The notes under the pieces were generated by a model. That model was not told where the DNA came from. It saw nothing but the letters and a program-made list of their open reading frames with translations, and ran no database searches. Below, one piece after another: positions 1-8,435 of a stretch of DNA of 64,000 nucleotides. The stretch spans positions 434,001 through 498,000 of the forward strand of contig OZ245999.1 in assembly GCA_965230265.1 (NCBI GenBank), written 5' to 3'. Both the position numbers and the translations under genes were made by a program. This DNA comes from JAJFKX01 sp965230265 (GTDB lineage Bacteria; Pseudomonadota; Gammaproteobacteria; Xanthomonadales; Wenzhouxiangellaceae). Numbering within the stretch: the stretch's first letter is position 1; every line of letters begins with the position of its first letter.

Positions 1-1171
1 GCTGTTGCACCAGGTAACCGCCGGCGATACGGCGATAATCCAATGCGTCCTCTGCTACAGCTGCTGGCAGCGATAGCACCCGGATATTGGGTTTTTCAGC
101 CAGTATTGGCAACGCATCAGTATCGACATCCGGAGCCAGCAGGACCTCTAAAAACTGATTGCCAATCAAATGGCGGGCAAAATCCGAGTCGATGTTTTGA
201 TTGACGGCAATAATGCCGCCGAAGGCCGAGGTGGAGTCGCAGGCAAAGGCTCGATCATAGGCATTGATCAAACTGTCTGCAGTGGCTGCGCCACAGGGGT
301 TGGCGTGTTTGACAATGATGCAGGCAGACTGATCTGATAGGGGTTCACAGATGGCCTGCAGACATTCCCATGCGGCATCGGCATCCATCAAATTATTGTA
401 AGACAGGGGCTTGCCCTGGTGTTGCCGGGCACTGGCGAAACCCGAACTCTGGTGATGCATAGGAGTATAAAACGCAGCCTTTTGTTGCGGGTTTTCTCCA
501 TAGCGTAAGGCCTGTTTCTGTTTCAGGTTTAATGTCAGCGTGTCCGGTAATGTTGGTTGATCGTTATCCAGCTGTTGCAGGTAATGATGAATGCCACTGT
601 CGTACTGTGCCGTCATGCCAAAGCCGCGTGTGGCCAGTTTTTGCCGTGTGCTTAAATCGGGTGCCTGTGGGAGTTGTGCGATGATATCTGAGTAGTCATT
701 GGGGTCGGTCAGCACGGTAACCCAACGGTGGTTTTTACAAGCAGCGCGCAACATGGCCGGGCCACCAATATCAATCTGCTCAATGGCCTGTGGCAGTGTG
801 CAGTCGGGTTTGGCAATGGTTTCGGCAAACGGATACAGGTTAACGACCAGCAGATCGATTCCATCGATACCCGAATCCTGCATCACTTTGGCATCAATAT
901 CACGGCGCCCCAGCAAACCACCGTGAATGGTTGGGTGCAGAGTTTTCACCCGGCCGTCCATGATTTCAGCTTGCCCGGTAACATCGCTCACATTGATAAC
1001 CTCGAGCCCGGCATCACGCAGTGTACGAGCTGTGCCGCCAGTACTTAACAAGCGAATACCATGGCTGGCCAACGCTTGCGCCAGTTCGATCACGCCGGTC
1101 TTATCGGAAACGCTGATTAATGCGGTTTTGATGGTGACTGGATCAGCGTCATTAGTGATGGGGTTGGTCAT
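1..1171 (-). CDS. purH: PurH, bifunctional AICAR transformylase/IMP cyclohydrolase (3' part beyond window)
   Basis: This gene starts at the ATG read from 1171 on the minus strand and runs off the left edge; about 390 N-terminal codons are visible. My translation begins MTNPITNDADPVTIKTALIS and continues with the IMP cyclohydrolase (MGS-like) domain motifs SVSDKTG and LLSTGGTA, GRVKTLHPTIHGG and QIDIGGPAMLRAA, followed by the transformylase part with RYGENPQQKAA and IIVKHANPCGAA. The protein carries out the last two steps of IMP synthesis in the cytoplasm. It lies 132 bases downstream of fis on the same strand, as in many gammaproteobacteria, so cotranscription is likely. The visible part shows no frameshift. 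Confidence 0.97.
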   Translation of the reverse strand, partial: MTNPITNDADPVTIKTALISVSDKTGVIELAQALASHGIRLLSTGGTARTLRDAGLEVINVSDVTGQAEIMDGRVKTLHPTIHGGLLGRRDIDAKVMQDSGIDGIDLLVVNLYPFAETIAKPDCTLPQAIEQIDIGGPAMLRAACKNHRWVTVLTDPNDYSDIIAQLPQAPDLSTRQKLATRGFGMTAQYDSGIHHYLQQLDNDQPTLPDTLTLNLKQKQALRYGENPQQKAAFYTPMHHQSSGFASARQHQGKPLSYNNLMDADAAWECLQAICEPLSDQSACIIVKHANPCGAATADSLINAYDRAFACDSTSAFGGIIAVNQNIDSDFARHLIGNQFLEVLLAPDVDTDALPILAEKPNIRVLSLPAAVAEDALDYRRIAGGYLVQQ

Positions 1172-1303
1172 GGTGTTGGGCTGTTGGAAACAGCGGGCAA
1201 GTTTAACATGCCTGACACTGACTATGGCTTAGGTTATTGGGTATTATTTTATGCATCAGCGGTGATGCTGAATCCAGTATGAGTAGCCGCTGTGTCGGTA
1301 TCT

Positions 1304-1549
1304 TTAACGCAATTTGTGACGATCCAGGCGCTGCCTTAAAGTGGTGCGGGTAATACCCAGTAATTGAGCGGCTTTAGACTGATTGCCATGGGTGTGCTCC
1401 ATCACCGCCTGCAACATGCCAACTTCAGTTTCATCAATAAATCGCTGATAGATACCGGTGCATTCAGCGTGCCCAATATCCGATAAATATTGCTGGGTAA
1501 TCTGATAAGTATGGTTCGATAGAGAGGACGTACAGCGATTGTTGGACAT
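1304..1549 (-). CDS. fis: Fis, nucleoid-associated DNA-binding protein (short form)
   Basis: The 81-residue product ends in a classic Fis helix-turn-helix: GNQSKAAQLLGITRTTLRQR at about residues 55-74. Fis bends DNA and regulates rRNA and growth-phase genes. Escherichia coli Fis has 98 residues; this protein is shorter at the N-terminus, in the region corresponding to the beta-hairpin arms that contact site-specific recombinases. The usual upstream partner dusB is not next to it; the upstream neighbour on the same strand is a DUF4124 gene 148 bases away. purH follows downstream. The family call is secure. The short N-terminus is seen in the sequence, but its effect is inferred. Confidence 0.93.
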   Translation of the reverse strand: MSNNRCTSSLSNHTYQITQQYLSDIGHAECTGIYQRFIDETEVGMLQAVMEHTHGNQSKAAQLLGITRTTLRQRLDRHKLR

Positions 1550-1660
1550 GAGTTATAAAATCTTCTGGTTCCTAGTAGCGGTATCAGCGCTATCCCTGCT
1601 CATAGGAGGGGGTTAATGTTTAGTGTTATCGATCGCGCAACACAATGTGAAAAACGCGAT

Positions 1661-1676
1661 GGTGCTAGTCAGCACC
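1661..1676 (-). terminator. Possible terminator hairpin after the pyrE-DUF4124 pair
   Basis: A perfect 6-bp stem (GGTGCT/AGCACC) with a 4-base loop lies 21 bases downstream of the DUF4124 stop codon. On the minus strand it is followed by a short T run about eight bases later. The stem is short and the T run is distant, so this is a weak candidate that would separate pyrE-DUF4124 from fis-purH. Confidence 0.35.
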
Positions 1677-1697
1677 CCTTAGAAAAACTGCTGACGA

Positions 1698-2351
1698 CTA
1701 TTGGCTGCCATTCACGGGTTCGATACTCAGTTCATCTGTAGCGCTTAGCGCCTGGGCCTCATTGTATCGCTGGACTTCGACCAAGTATTGCTCTCGTACT
1801 TGTTGTTGCTTATTGGATAAATCACTTAATCGGGTCCGCTGACGGCTTAGCGACTCTCGTAGTGATTGTACCGTATCATGCAAGGTTGAGTACACCAACC
1901 CTTTTTGATCAGAAACCTGTCTTTGCAGGGACTCGGCATCAGCCAAATGCTCACGTAACTGGGCAACCTGTCTTTGAATGACTTCACGTTCTTTGGTGAG
2001 TATCGCCAGTGACCGATCTCTTACGATTGCAATATCGTCTACGGTGCGATAGGTAGCCAGCAACAAACGCTTTTGGACACGTGCCGCCAACTGATTTTGA
2101 GTCAGTTCTGTCTCCAGAAGAATGTGCGGTATATCGGCATCTTCGATATGTTCAAGCACAACGCCCTGGCTGTTCAAGCGTTGATGCTCAACACGAATCA
2201 TTTCAGGAGGAAGGTTGTGACCGTAATGTACCTCGCCATTCTCATCCAGCCATTTATACACGGACTGGGCGAACAGGCAGGGTGAAATGACCAGCGAAAG
2301 GAGTAACGCCAGCTGTCCCCTAACACGGCTGTTAATTAAAAAGCACTCCAT
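1698..2351 (-). CDS. DUF4124-domain exported protein with coiled coil
   Basis: The 217-residue product begins with a hydrophobic segment ending near CLFAQ, which fits a Sec signal peptide (residues about 1-29). A DUF4124 core follows (VYKWLDENGEVHYGHNLPPE, about residues 31-50). The middle and C-terminal parts are rich in Q, R, L and E with heptad-like spacing, suggesting a periplasmic coiled coil at about residues 110-195. Its start overlaps the end of pyrE by 16 bases, so translational coupling is likely. DUF4124 proteins are common in gammaproteobacteria and have no settled function. Only the family and the export signal can be claimed. Confidence 0.8.
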   Translation of the reverse strand: MECFLINSRVRGQLALLLSLVISPCLFAQSVYKWLDENGEVHYGHNLPPEMIRVEHQRLNSQGVVLEHIEDADIPHILLETELTQNQLAARVQKRLLLATYRTVDDIAIVRDRSLAILTKEREVIQRQVAQLREHLADAESLQRQVSDQKGLVYSTLHDTVQSLRESLSRQRTRLSDLSNKQQQVREQYLVEVQRYNEAQALSATDELSIEPVNGSQ

Positions 2352-2989
2352 AGCGATTGATAGTCTAGCATAGACTGTTTGTGTTGCTGCAGGTTTTTTG
2401 ACTGACCCATAAATCCTATTAAATCCTGAAGTCGAGCAATGGCAACCACAGGGATACCATCAGCTATGAGCTCCTGCTGAGCCGATAGTTCCGTTTGGCC
2501 GCGCTCTTCACGATCCAGTGCGATCAGTAAAGCCGCCGGTTCCGCTCCAGCCTGCTTAATCATATTGATGGCTTCACGAGCGGAAGTTCCAGCGGATAGC
2601 ACATCATCAATAATGACCACTTTGCCCTGCAGCGGTGCCCCGACCAACTGGCCGCCTTCACCATGGTCTTTAACTTCTTTGCGGTTGTAGCTCCACGGCA
2701 GATCTCTTGCCGGGTTACCGTCACGTTCAACCGCATATTCACTGGCCAATGCCGCAGCCAGCGGAATACCTTTGTAAGCCGGACCAAATAACATATCGAA
2801 CTCGATACCGGATTGTTGCATGGCATCGCGATAGCAGGCACACAGTTGATGCAATGCCTGCCCACGACAAAACTGACCGGCGTTAAAGAAATAGGGACTA
2901 TGACGGCCGGATTTCAGGGTGAACCCGCCAAAACGCAGTGCGTCGACCGCAATCGCCAATTCCAGAAACTGTTGGGTGTAGTGTTGCAT
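2336..2989 (-). CDS. pyrE: PyrE, orotate phosphoribosyltransferase
   Basis: This 217-residue cytoplasmic enzyme converts orotate and PRPP to OMP in pyrimidine synthesis. Family signatures are the N-terminal GGFTLKSGRHSPYFFNAG block (about residues 20-37), the GPAYKGIPLA substrate loop (about 69-78), YNRKEVKDHGEGG (about 101-113) and the PRPP-binding site VVIIDDVLSAGTSAREA (about 124-140). Length is normal for the bacterial enzyme. The gene is divergent from the ExoIII/Crc-family gene at 3066, the arrangement seen for pyrE and crc in Pseudomonas. The 3' end overlaps the DUF4124 gene. Confidence 0.97.
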   Translation of the reverse strand: MQHYTQQFLELAIAVDALRFGGFTLKSGRHSPYFFNAGQFCRGQALHQLCACYRDAMQQSGIEFDMLFGPAYKGIPLAAALASEYAVERDGNPARDLPWSYNRKEVKDHGEGGQLVGAPLQGKVVIIDDVLSAGTSAREAINMIKQAGAEPAALLIALDREERGQTELSAQQELIADGIPVVAIARLQDLIGFMGQSKNLQQHKQSMLDYQSLWSAF

Positions 2990-3065
2990 AAGTTGCTCGC
3001 TTTAAAAGTGTATCCAGTGGTCAATGACATGGCTTTTCAGTAACCATAACGCTATGCTGCCCGCT

Positions 3066-3842
3066 ATGCGAGTTATAACATTAAATGCCAATGGAATCCG
3101 TGCTGCTGCACGTAAAGGATTCTACGAGTGGATGGATAAGCAGCAAGCCGATGTGGTTTGTATTCAGGAGACCAAAGCTCAGGTCGAACAGCTTATCGAT
3201 CCGATGTTTCACCCCCAGGGGTACCATTGTGTCTATGCTGACGCTGAGAAAAAAGGCTACAGTGGTACGGCGATTTACAGCCGGATCGAGCCGCAATCGG
3301 TTCAGCTTGGTCTGGGCTTTCCAGTGATTGATATGGAAGGTCGCTGGCTGCAATACGATTTTGGCGACATTTCGATTGTATCTTTGTATTTGCCCTCCGG
3401 CAGTGCCAAAGAGGAACGGCAGGCGATCAAATACCAGGTCATGGATTATCTGGCTCCCCATCTGCAACAGATGTCACGTGATAAACGGGAGTGGATTGTG
3501 TGTGGCGATTGGAACATCGTGCACAAACAACGCGATATCAAAAACTGGAAAGGCAATCAGAAAAATTCCGGCTGCCTGCCTGAAGAGCGTGCGTGGCTCG
3601 ATGAAGTGTTTGGCAGTTGGGGTATGGTGGATGCATTCCGGGTAGTGGATGAGCGCGCTGAACAATACACCTGGTGGTCAAACCGTGGGCAAGCCTGGGC
3701 CAATAACACCGGTTGGCGTATTGATTACCATGTCATCAGTCCGGGACTTCGCGATAGAGTCACAGCGGCGGCTGTTTATCGTGATGAACGGTTTTCTGAT
3801 CATGCTCCGCTGACAATCGATTACGATTTTCAACTGCAATAA
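3066..3842 (+). CDS. Exonuclease III / Crc-family protein with intact catalytic residues
   Basis: The product belongs to the ExoIII (XthA)-type endonuclease/exonuclease/phosphatase family. Catalytic motifs appear intact: NANGIRAA at the N-terminus, CIQETKA with the metal-binding Glu, CGDWNIVH with the Asp/Asn pair, WRIDYHVIS, and the final SDHAPLTIDYD containing the catalytic Asp-His. Position beside divergent pyrE matches the crc locus of pseudomonads. Pseudomonas Crc is a catabolite-repression protein that has lost nuclease residues (its QDTR replaces QETK), whereas this protein keeps them. I therefore favour a DNA-repair exonuclease III-type enzyme. I chose the ATG at 3066, which matches family N-termini; ATGs at 3024 and 3054 are alternatives and none has a clear ribosome site. 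Confidence 0.88.
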   Translation: MRVITLNANGIRAAARKGFYEWMDKQQADVVCIQETKAQVEQLIDPMFHPQGYHCVYADAEKKGYSGTAIYSRIEPQSVQLGLGFPVIDMEGRWLQYDFGDISIVSLYLPSGSAKEERQAIKYQVMDYLAPHLQQMSRDKREWIVCGDWNIVHKQRDIKNWKGNQKNSGCLPEERAWLDEVFGSWGMVDAFRVVDERAEQYTWWSNRGQAWANNTGWRIDYHVISPGLRDRVTAAAVYRDERFSDHAPLTIDYDFQLQ

Positions 3843-3866
3843 ATGTGGCCTGAGCAACACGGCTAA

Positions 3867-5222
3867 GTGTCAATGCCATCTTTCTCCATTAATTGGCAAA
3901 TGCTGCGCGGTTATAAAGACCGCCGATTGGGTATGGTGTTTGTGCTTGGCATTGCCAGTGGTTTTCCATGGGTGTTGATCGGTTCAGCCATGGCAGGCTG
4001 GTTAAAAGACCTTGATGTCAGCCGCAGCACAATTGGTTTTGTTGGCGCTGTTGGCGCTGTCTACGCATTAAATTTCCTGTGGGCGCCATTGCTGGATAGA
4101 TACCGGCCATGGTTTACGCGTCGCCTTGGACAACGACGCAGCTGGATTGTGGCGATGCAAATAGCATTGGGCGTGACGACTTTGGTGCTCAGCCGGATTG
4201 ATCCTAGTCAGGATTTTTTAATTACCGGTTTATTATTGGTCACCATCGCATTTTTCTCTGCAACACAGGATGCTGCCATCGATGCCTTTCGTGTCGAAAT
4301 TATAGGGCGTGATGAGCAAGCGTTAATTTCTTACGGGGCAGCCATGGCAACTTCCGGCTGGTGGACAGGTTTTGGTTTTCTTGGTGCGCTACCGTTCCTG
4401 CTGGTTGACAGTTTGCCGGGTGGCTGGTCGACAGCGTATGCCATTATGGCGGCTGTCTGGTTGCCTTTCGTTTTGTTTGTTTTGTTGCTTCCTGAACCGC
4501 ATAAAGCAATAGCCACAAACCGACAGGCTTCAATCAGTGTTCTAGAGGAGTTAAAAGCAACTGTCATAGAACCATTAAAAGAGTTTTTTGTAAGAAATGG
4601 TGTCCGCCTGGCGATATCACTGTTGGCCTTTGTGCTGTTGTTTAAAATCGGTGAAGCGTTTTTAGGCAGAATGTCAGTGGTGTTTTATCGAGAGGTCGGT
4701 TTTAGCAACGCTGATATCGGCTTGTATTCCAAACTGGTTAACTGGTGGGTGACGGTATTGTTTGCCATTATCGGCAGTTTTATTAATGCCCATTTTGGAA
4801 TATTGCGCGGTTTGGTCATTGGCGGTTTGGCCATGGCTTCAACCAATTTGATGTTTTCCTGGCTTGCTGTCGCCGGGCCGGAACCCTGGTTGCTGGTGTT
4901 GGCAGTGGTGGTCGATGGTTTTACCGCAGCAATGGGAACTGTCGCATTTATCGCTTTTGTGACTTTTTTAACCAGCCGCACTTTTACTGCTACTCAGTAT
5001 GCATTAATGACATCTATCGGTAATCTGGGCCGCACAACATTGGGTTCCAGTGGTGGTTGGGTGGTTGATCAATTAGGCGGTAACTGGGCGTTGTTCTTTG
5101 TGCTTACAGCGTTGGCGATTATTCCCAGCTTGCTTTTGCTGTTCCGGTTAGTGCCTCAGTTAGAACGTTTATACCCCGGCGCACTCAGAAGTCGCGCAGA
5201 GCAGGATGTATTAAAACAATGA
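3867..5222 (+). CDS. ampG: AmpG-family muropeptide permease (MFS)
   Basis: The 451-residue protein has about twelve hydrophobic segments and AmpG signatures: LGIASGFPWVLIGSAMAGWL near residue 30, GFVGAVGAVYALNFLWAPLLDRY at about residues 57-79, and FFSATQDAAIDAFRVEII at about 129-146. AmpG imports anhydro-muropeptides from the periplasm for cell-wall recycling. The start is GTG at 3867 or ATG at 3873. It lies 24 bases downstream of the exonuclease gene on the same strand. anmK, another recycling gene, lies 2 kb away on the other strand, which supports the assignment. Confidence 0.9.
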   Translation: MSMPSFSINWQMLRGYKDRRLGMVFVLGIASGFPWVLIGSAMAGWLKDLDVSRSTIGFVGAVGAVYALNFLWAPLLDRYRPWFTRRLGQRRSWIVAMQIALGVTTLVLSRIDPSQDFLITGLLLVTIAFFSATQDAAIDAFRVEIIGRDEQALISYGAAMATSGWWTGFGFLGALPFLLVDSLPGGWSTAYAIMAAVWLPFVLFVLLLPEPHKAIATNRQASISVLEELKATVIEPLKEFFVRNGVRLAISLLAFVLLFKIGEAFLGRMSVVFYREVGFSNADIGLYSKLVNWWVTVLFAIIGSFINAHFGILRGLVIGGLAMASTNLMFSWLAVAGPEPWLLVLAVVVDGFTAAMGTVAFIAFVTFLTSRTFTATQYALMTSIGNLGRTTLGSSGGWVVDQLGGNWALFFVLTALAIIPSLLLLFRLVPQLERLYPGALRSRAEQDVLKQ

Positions 5223-5358
5223 TGTCATATCCATATAAAGCCAACCAAGCCATTTGTCGTTTGCCATTACTATGAAACCTGTTTTGTTATACGGTTGTGA
5301 TTAAATAAACACATTAAGAGCGGTTTACCGACCGCCGCCCTGAACTGGAGCACAATAC

Positions 5359-5658
5359 ATGAGCGATCTGTATGCATCCGTCAAAGCACACTTCGAAAAA
5401 GTAGCCGGTGTAACGGTTAACAGCGGCCGCGGTGCCCAGGGGCTTAAGGTGGGTAAGAAGATGTTCGCTATGTTTTCCAAGGGTGGCCTGCTTCTCAAAA
5501 TGCCACCGCAGCAGGTCGAATCATTGATTAGCGCTGGGCAAGGCCTGCCTTATGATCCCGGAACGGGCAAGGTGATGAAGAACTATGTGTTGATTCCCAT
5601 TGCCAAGCAGCGTTCCTGGATCAAGCTATGCCAACAGGCTGCGGATGCTGCTGGGTAA
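5359..5658 (+). CDS. TfoX N-terminal domain protein
   Basis: The 99-residue protein resembles the TfoX N-terminal/YjbR-like fold: an early MSDLYASVKAHF helix, KKMFAMFSKGGLLLKMPPQQV in the centre, and a GTGKVMKNYVLIP segment. Such stand-alone single-domain proteins are widespread; full TfoX promotes competence gene expression, but this protein lacks the C-terminal helical domain, so a competence role should not be assumed. A CTGGAG ribosome-binding-like sequence precedes the ATG by about nine bases. The gene stands alone between ampG and a decarboxylase. Confidence 0.75.
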   Translation: MSDLYASVKAHFEKVAGVTVNSGRGAQGLKVGKKMFAMFSKGGLLLKMPPQQVESLISAGQGLPYDPGTGKVMKNYVLIPIAKQRSWIKLCQQAADAAG

Positions 5659-5821
5659 TTGAACCGGTTACTGTTTAGCGATAGCCAATAGAAAAGGTGA
5701 TGGGCACCCAGAGTTTCGACTCGTCAGTGAGTGCCAACATTTACCTTTAGGCTGTTTTATTCTTTGCGCTCACACTCAAAGCCGGTTAACGTGATTATTT
5801 ATCCTTTGCATTGAATAAGCC

Positions 5822-7222
5822 ATGTCTTTATCGGAACACACGTTGGAACCTGCCGCTGAGGAGATGCGGTGTCTTACACAGCGTGTGCTCGATATTGTTA
5901 TCGAAATGATTGAAGGGCTGGAGGATTGCCCGGCGTCATCAAACGACCTGAATTCCGACCTGTTAGAAGAAGTCCTTGAACCACCGCCTGAAAGACCGAG
6001 GGATGCCGATACACTGTTTGATCTGATTCGCCGGGCGTCTGAGCAAAGTTATCAAACGGCAGGGCCGAGCTACCTGGCTTATATTCCTGGTGGTGGTGTT
6101 TTTAGCGCTGCACTGGCAGGGTTTCTGGCCTATGGGCTTAACCGTTACACCGGTAAAGCGATGCCTGCACCTGCGCTGGTTGCCATGGAGCACAGCATTC
6201 TGCGTTGGATGTGTGATTTGTTTGGGTTTTCTGATAATGCTCAGGGCCTGCTGACCACCGGCGGATCGATGTCAAATATGACAGCACTTGCCACAGCGCG
6301 GACATTGCATGCTGAAGATCAGGTCGATCGTGCGACAGTGTATGTTGGGGAACATGGCCATAGCTCAATTGTTAAGGCTGCCAGGACGGTTGGGATATCA
6401 CGCAAGCACATAAAGAAGATTGGTTCTTCACCCAATCTTGAGTTTGATGTCGAACATTTAAGGGCATGCCTTAAACAGGACATCAATGCCGGGTTAGTCC
6501 CTGTTTGCATTTGTGTATCTGCAGGCACGACAAGTGCTGGTGTGATCGATCCGTTGAAACAAGTCGCTGCGGTTGCCCAAGAGTTTGGTGTCTGGCTACA
6601 TGTTGACGGCGCGTATGGTGGTTTGTTCCAGCTGACTGAGCGAGGGCGCAAGTGCTTGGCCGGGATTGAACTGGCAGACTCCATTGCTCTGGATCCTCAT
6701 AAAGCACTGTTTCTTCCTTTTGGAATGGGTGCGCTTATTGTTCGTTCCAGAGAAGCCCTGCAGCAGGCATTTTCAGAGCAAGCCGATTATATGCAGGACC
6801 TTGATGATACCGACTCACTTCCCGATTTTGACAACCTGTCGCCGGAATTAACACGGGAATTCCGTGGGCTGCGCCTGTGGTTGCCGCTGCATTTGCATGG
6901 TATCGATGCTTTTCGGCAGCAGCTTGATGAAAAGCTGGATCTGGCTATGCAGGCCTACGAAGTGCTTGCTGCAGATAATCGCTTCGATATGCCGTGGGTG
7001 CCGACTTTGTCTGTGATTGTCTTTCGGTTGGCTGGTAGAGATGACGCAACCCAGCTTCGTTTTCTGGCACGGATTAACCAAAGCCAGCGCATATTACTGT
7101 CGAGTACCCGAATTAATGATGTCGTATATCTGCGTATCGCTATTCTTTCCTTTCGGACCCATGCAGATCGGATTCGCGAAGCGCTGGATATTATTTTAAG
7201 TGCTGCTGATGAGCTAGATTGA
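5822..7222 (+). CDS. PLP-dependent group II amino acid decarboxylase
   Basis: The 466-residue cytoplasmic enzyme is a pyridoxal-phosphate decarboxylase of the aromatic-amino-acid/glutamate type. Visible signatures are SYLAYIPGGGVFSAALAGFL near residue 85, GLLTTGGSMSNMTAL near 140, LHVDGAYGG (cofactor-binding Asp) near 262, and the PLP-lysine motif DPHKALFLPFGMGAL near 294. Substrate cannot be read from sequence; aromatic L-amino acids are the usual choice for this group. It is a single-gene unit on the plus strand, convergent with anmK 47 bases downstream, and no amine transporter or biosynthetic partner is adjacent. Confidence 0.87.
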   Translation: MSLSEHTLEPAAEEMRCLTQRVLDIVIEMIEGLEDCPASSNDLNSDLLEEVLEPPPERPRDADTLFDLIRRASEQSYQTAGPSYLAYIPGGGVFSAALAGFLAYGLNRYTGKAMPAPALVAMEHSILRWMCDLFGFSDNAQGLLTTGGSMSNMTALATARTLHAEDQVDRATVYVGEHGHSSIVKAARTVGISRKHIKKIGSSPNLEFDVEHLRACLKQDINAGLVPVCICVSAGTTSAGVIDPLKQVAAVAQEFGVWLHVDGAYGGLFQLTERGRKCLAGIELADSIALDPHKALFLPFGMGALIVRSREALQQAFSEQADYMQDLDDTDSLPDFDNLSPELTREFRGLRLWLPLHLHGIDAFRQQLDEKLDLAMQAYEVLAADNRFDMPWVPTLSVIVFRLAGRDDATQLRFLARINQSQRILLSSTRINDVVYLRIAILSFRTHADRIREALDIILSAADELD

Positions 7223-7269
7223 ATGCATTTTTCTGGTGCAGCCGAAACACTACCCTTACCGTTTTGAAG

Positions 7270-8394
7270 TTAATTGGATTGGAATAAATTGCCAAGCAAT
7301 ACCGGCCGGTTTGCGCCGGTGATGCTGCGGGTATCAATAAACTGATGTTGCAGGCGCTGCTTGGCCAGCCAGGCAAATAGCAAAGCCTCGATCGCATCAG
7401 CGGATATGCCCAGTGCATCGGTTGTTGTTACCGGTATCCCCGGCATCGCCTCAGAAAGAGATTTCATCAAGTGAAGGTTATGCGCACCACCGCCACAAAT
7501 GATCACTTTATCGGCATCACCACATTGTTGTATCGCATCGCGGATACTGATGACGGTGAGTTGCAGCAATGTGGCTTGGATGTCTTGTGGTTGGTAGCCA
7601 CTCAGGTTTGGGGTACGGTTTTTGAGCCAGTCCAGAGTGAAATACTCCCGCCCTGTGCTTTTCGGGTAAGGTCGAGCAAAGTACTCATCAGCCAGCCAGT
7701 TTTCCAGTAGCCTGGTTTGTGGTTGTCCACTGGCAGCCCATTGGCCCTGATCATCAAACGGCTGTTGCAGATGCTGGCGACACCAGGCATTCATCAGGCA
7801 GTTGGCGGGGCCGCTATCAAAGCCGATAACGGGTTGATCGGTATCAGCGGATAACCAGGACACATTGGCGATACCACCAGTATTGACCACCGCTTGGTTG
7901 GTATCGATGGTCTGAAACAGCGCACGATGAATCAATGGAGCATAGGGCGCTGCCTGACCGCCAGCGGCCAGATCAGCCCGGCGAAAATCGGCGACCACCG
8001 TCAGACCGGTCTGATCAGCGATCCGGTTGGCATCGCCCAGTTGCAACGAAAACGGAGGGTTGGTATCTGGGCTGTGAATAATGGTTTGCCCATGGCTGCC
8101 AATCGCTGCGATATTTTTTGAATGCCAGCCTGCGGTGTGAATAATTTGCTTGGCGGCATCTGCAAACGCATCGCCGATTTTGGCATCAATTAAGCCAAGG
8201 GTGTTTAAATCTATGTCGTGTTCGGCATCCAGCAACGGCTGTAGCTGCTGATTGAGCTCATCAGAGTAAGGGTATGTGCAAAACGCTGCGATCTGAAATT
8301 GGTCATCGCTGAGGTCAGCGGCCACGGCATCAATACCATCAGCACTGGTGCCGGAAATCAGGCCTATATAACGGTTAGATTCTGCAGTGGTCAT
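7270..8394 (-). CDS. anmK: AnmK, anhydro-N-acetylmuramic acid kinase
   Basis: The 374-residue cytoplasmic kinase converts recycled 1,6-anhydro-N-acetylmuramic acid to MurNAc-6-phosphate. The signature begins at residue 9 (YIGLISGTSADGIDAVAADL) and continues with IGSHGQTIIHSP, the DFRRADLAAGGQAAP block, NTGGIANVSWL, IGFDSGPANCLMNAW and the C-terminal VIICGGGAHN. Length is typical. In Pseudomonas the gene lies between the tyrS-linked M23 peptidase and other genes, as here; the M23 gene ends only 41 bases upstream, so the two probably form one operon. Confidence 0.96.
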   Translation of the reverse strand: MTTAESNRYIGLISGTSADGIDAVAADLSDDQFQIAAFCTYPYSDELNQQLQPLLDAEHDIDLNTLGLIDAKIGDAFADAAKQIIHTAGWHSKNIAAIGSHGQTIIHSPDTNPPFSLQLGDANRIADQTGLTVVADFRRADLAAGGQAAPYAPLIHRALFQTIDTNQAVVNTGGIANVSWLSADTDQPVIGFDSGPANCLMNAWCRQHLQQPFDDQGQWAASGQPQTRLLENWLADEYFARPYPKSTGREYFTLDWLKNRTPNLSGYQPQDIQATLLQLTVISIRDAIQQCGDADKVIICGGGAHNLHLMKSLSEAMPGIPVTTTDALGISADAIEALLFAWLAKQRLQHQFIDTRSITGANRPVLLGNLFQSN

Positions 8395-8435
8395 CGCGAT
8401 AGCTATGACTGATTCAGCATGTGTATGTTTTAAGT

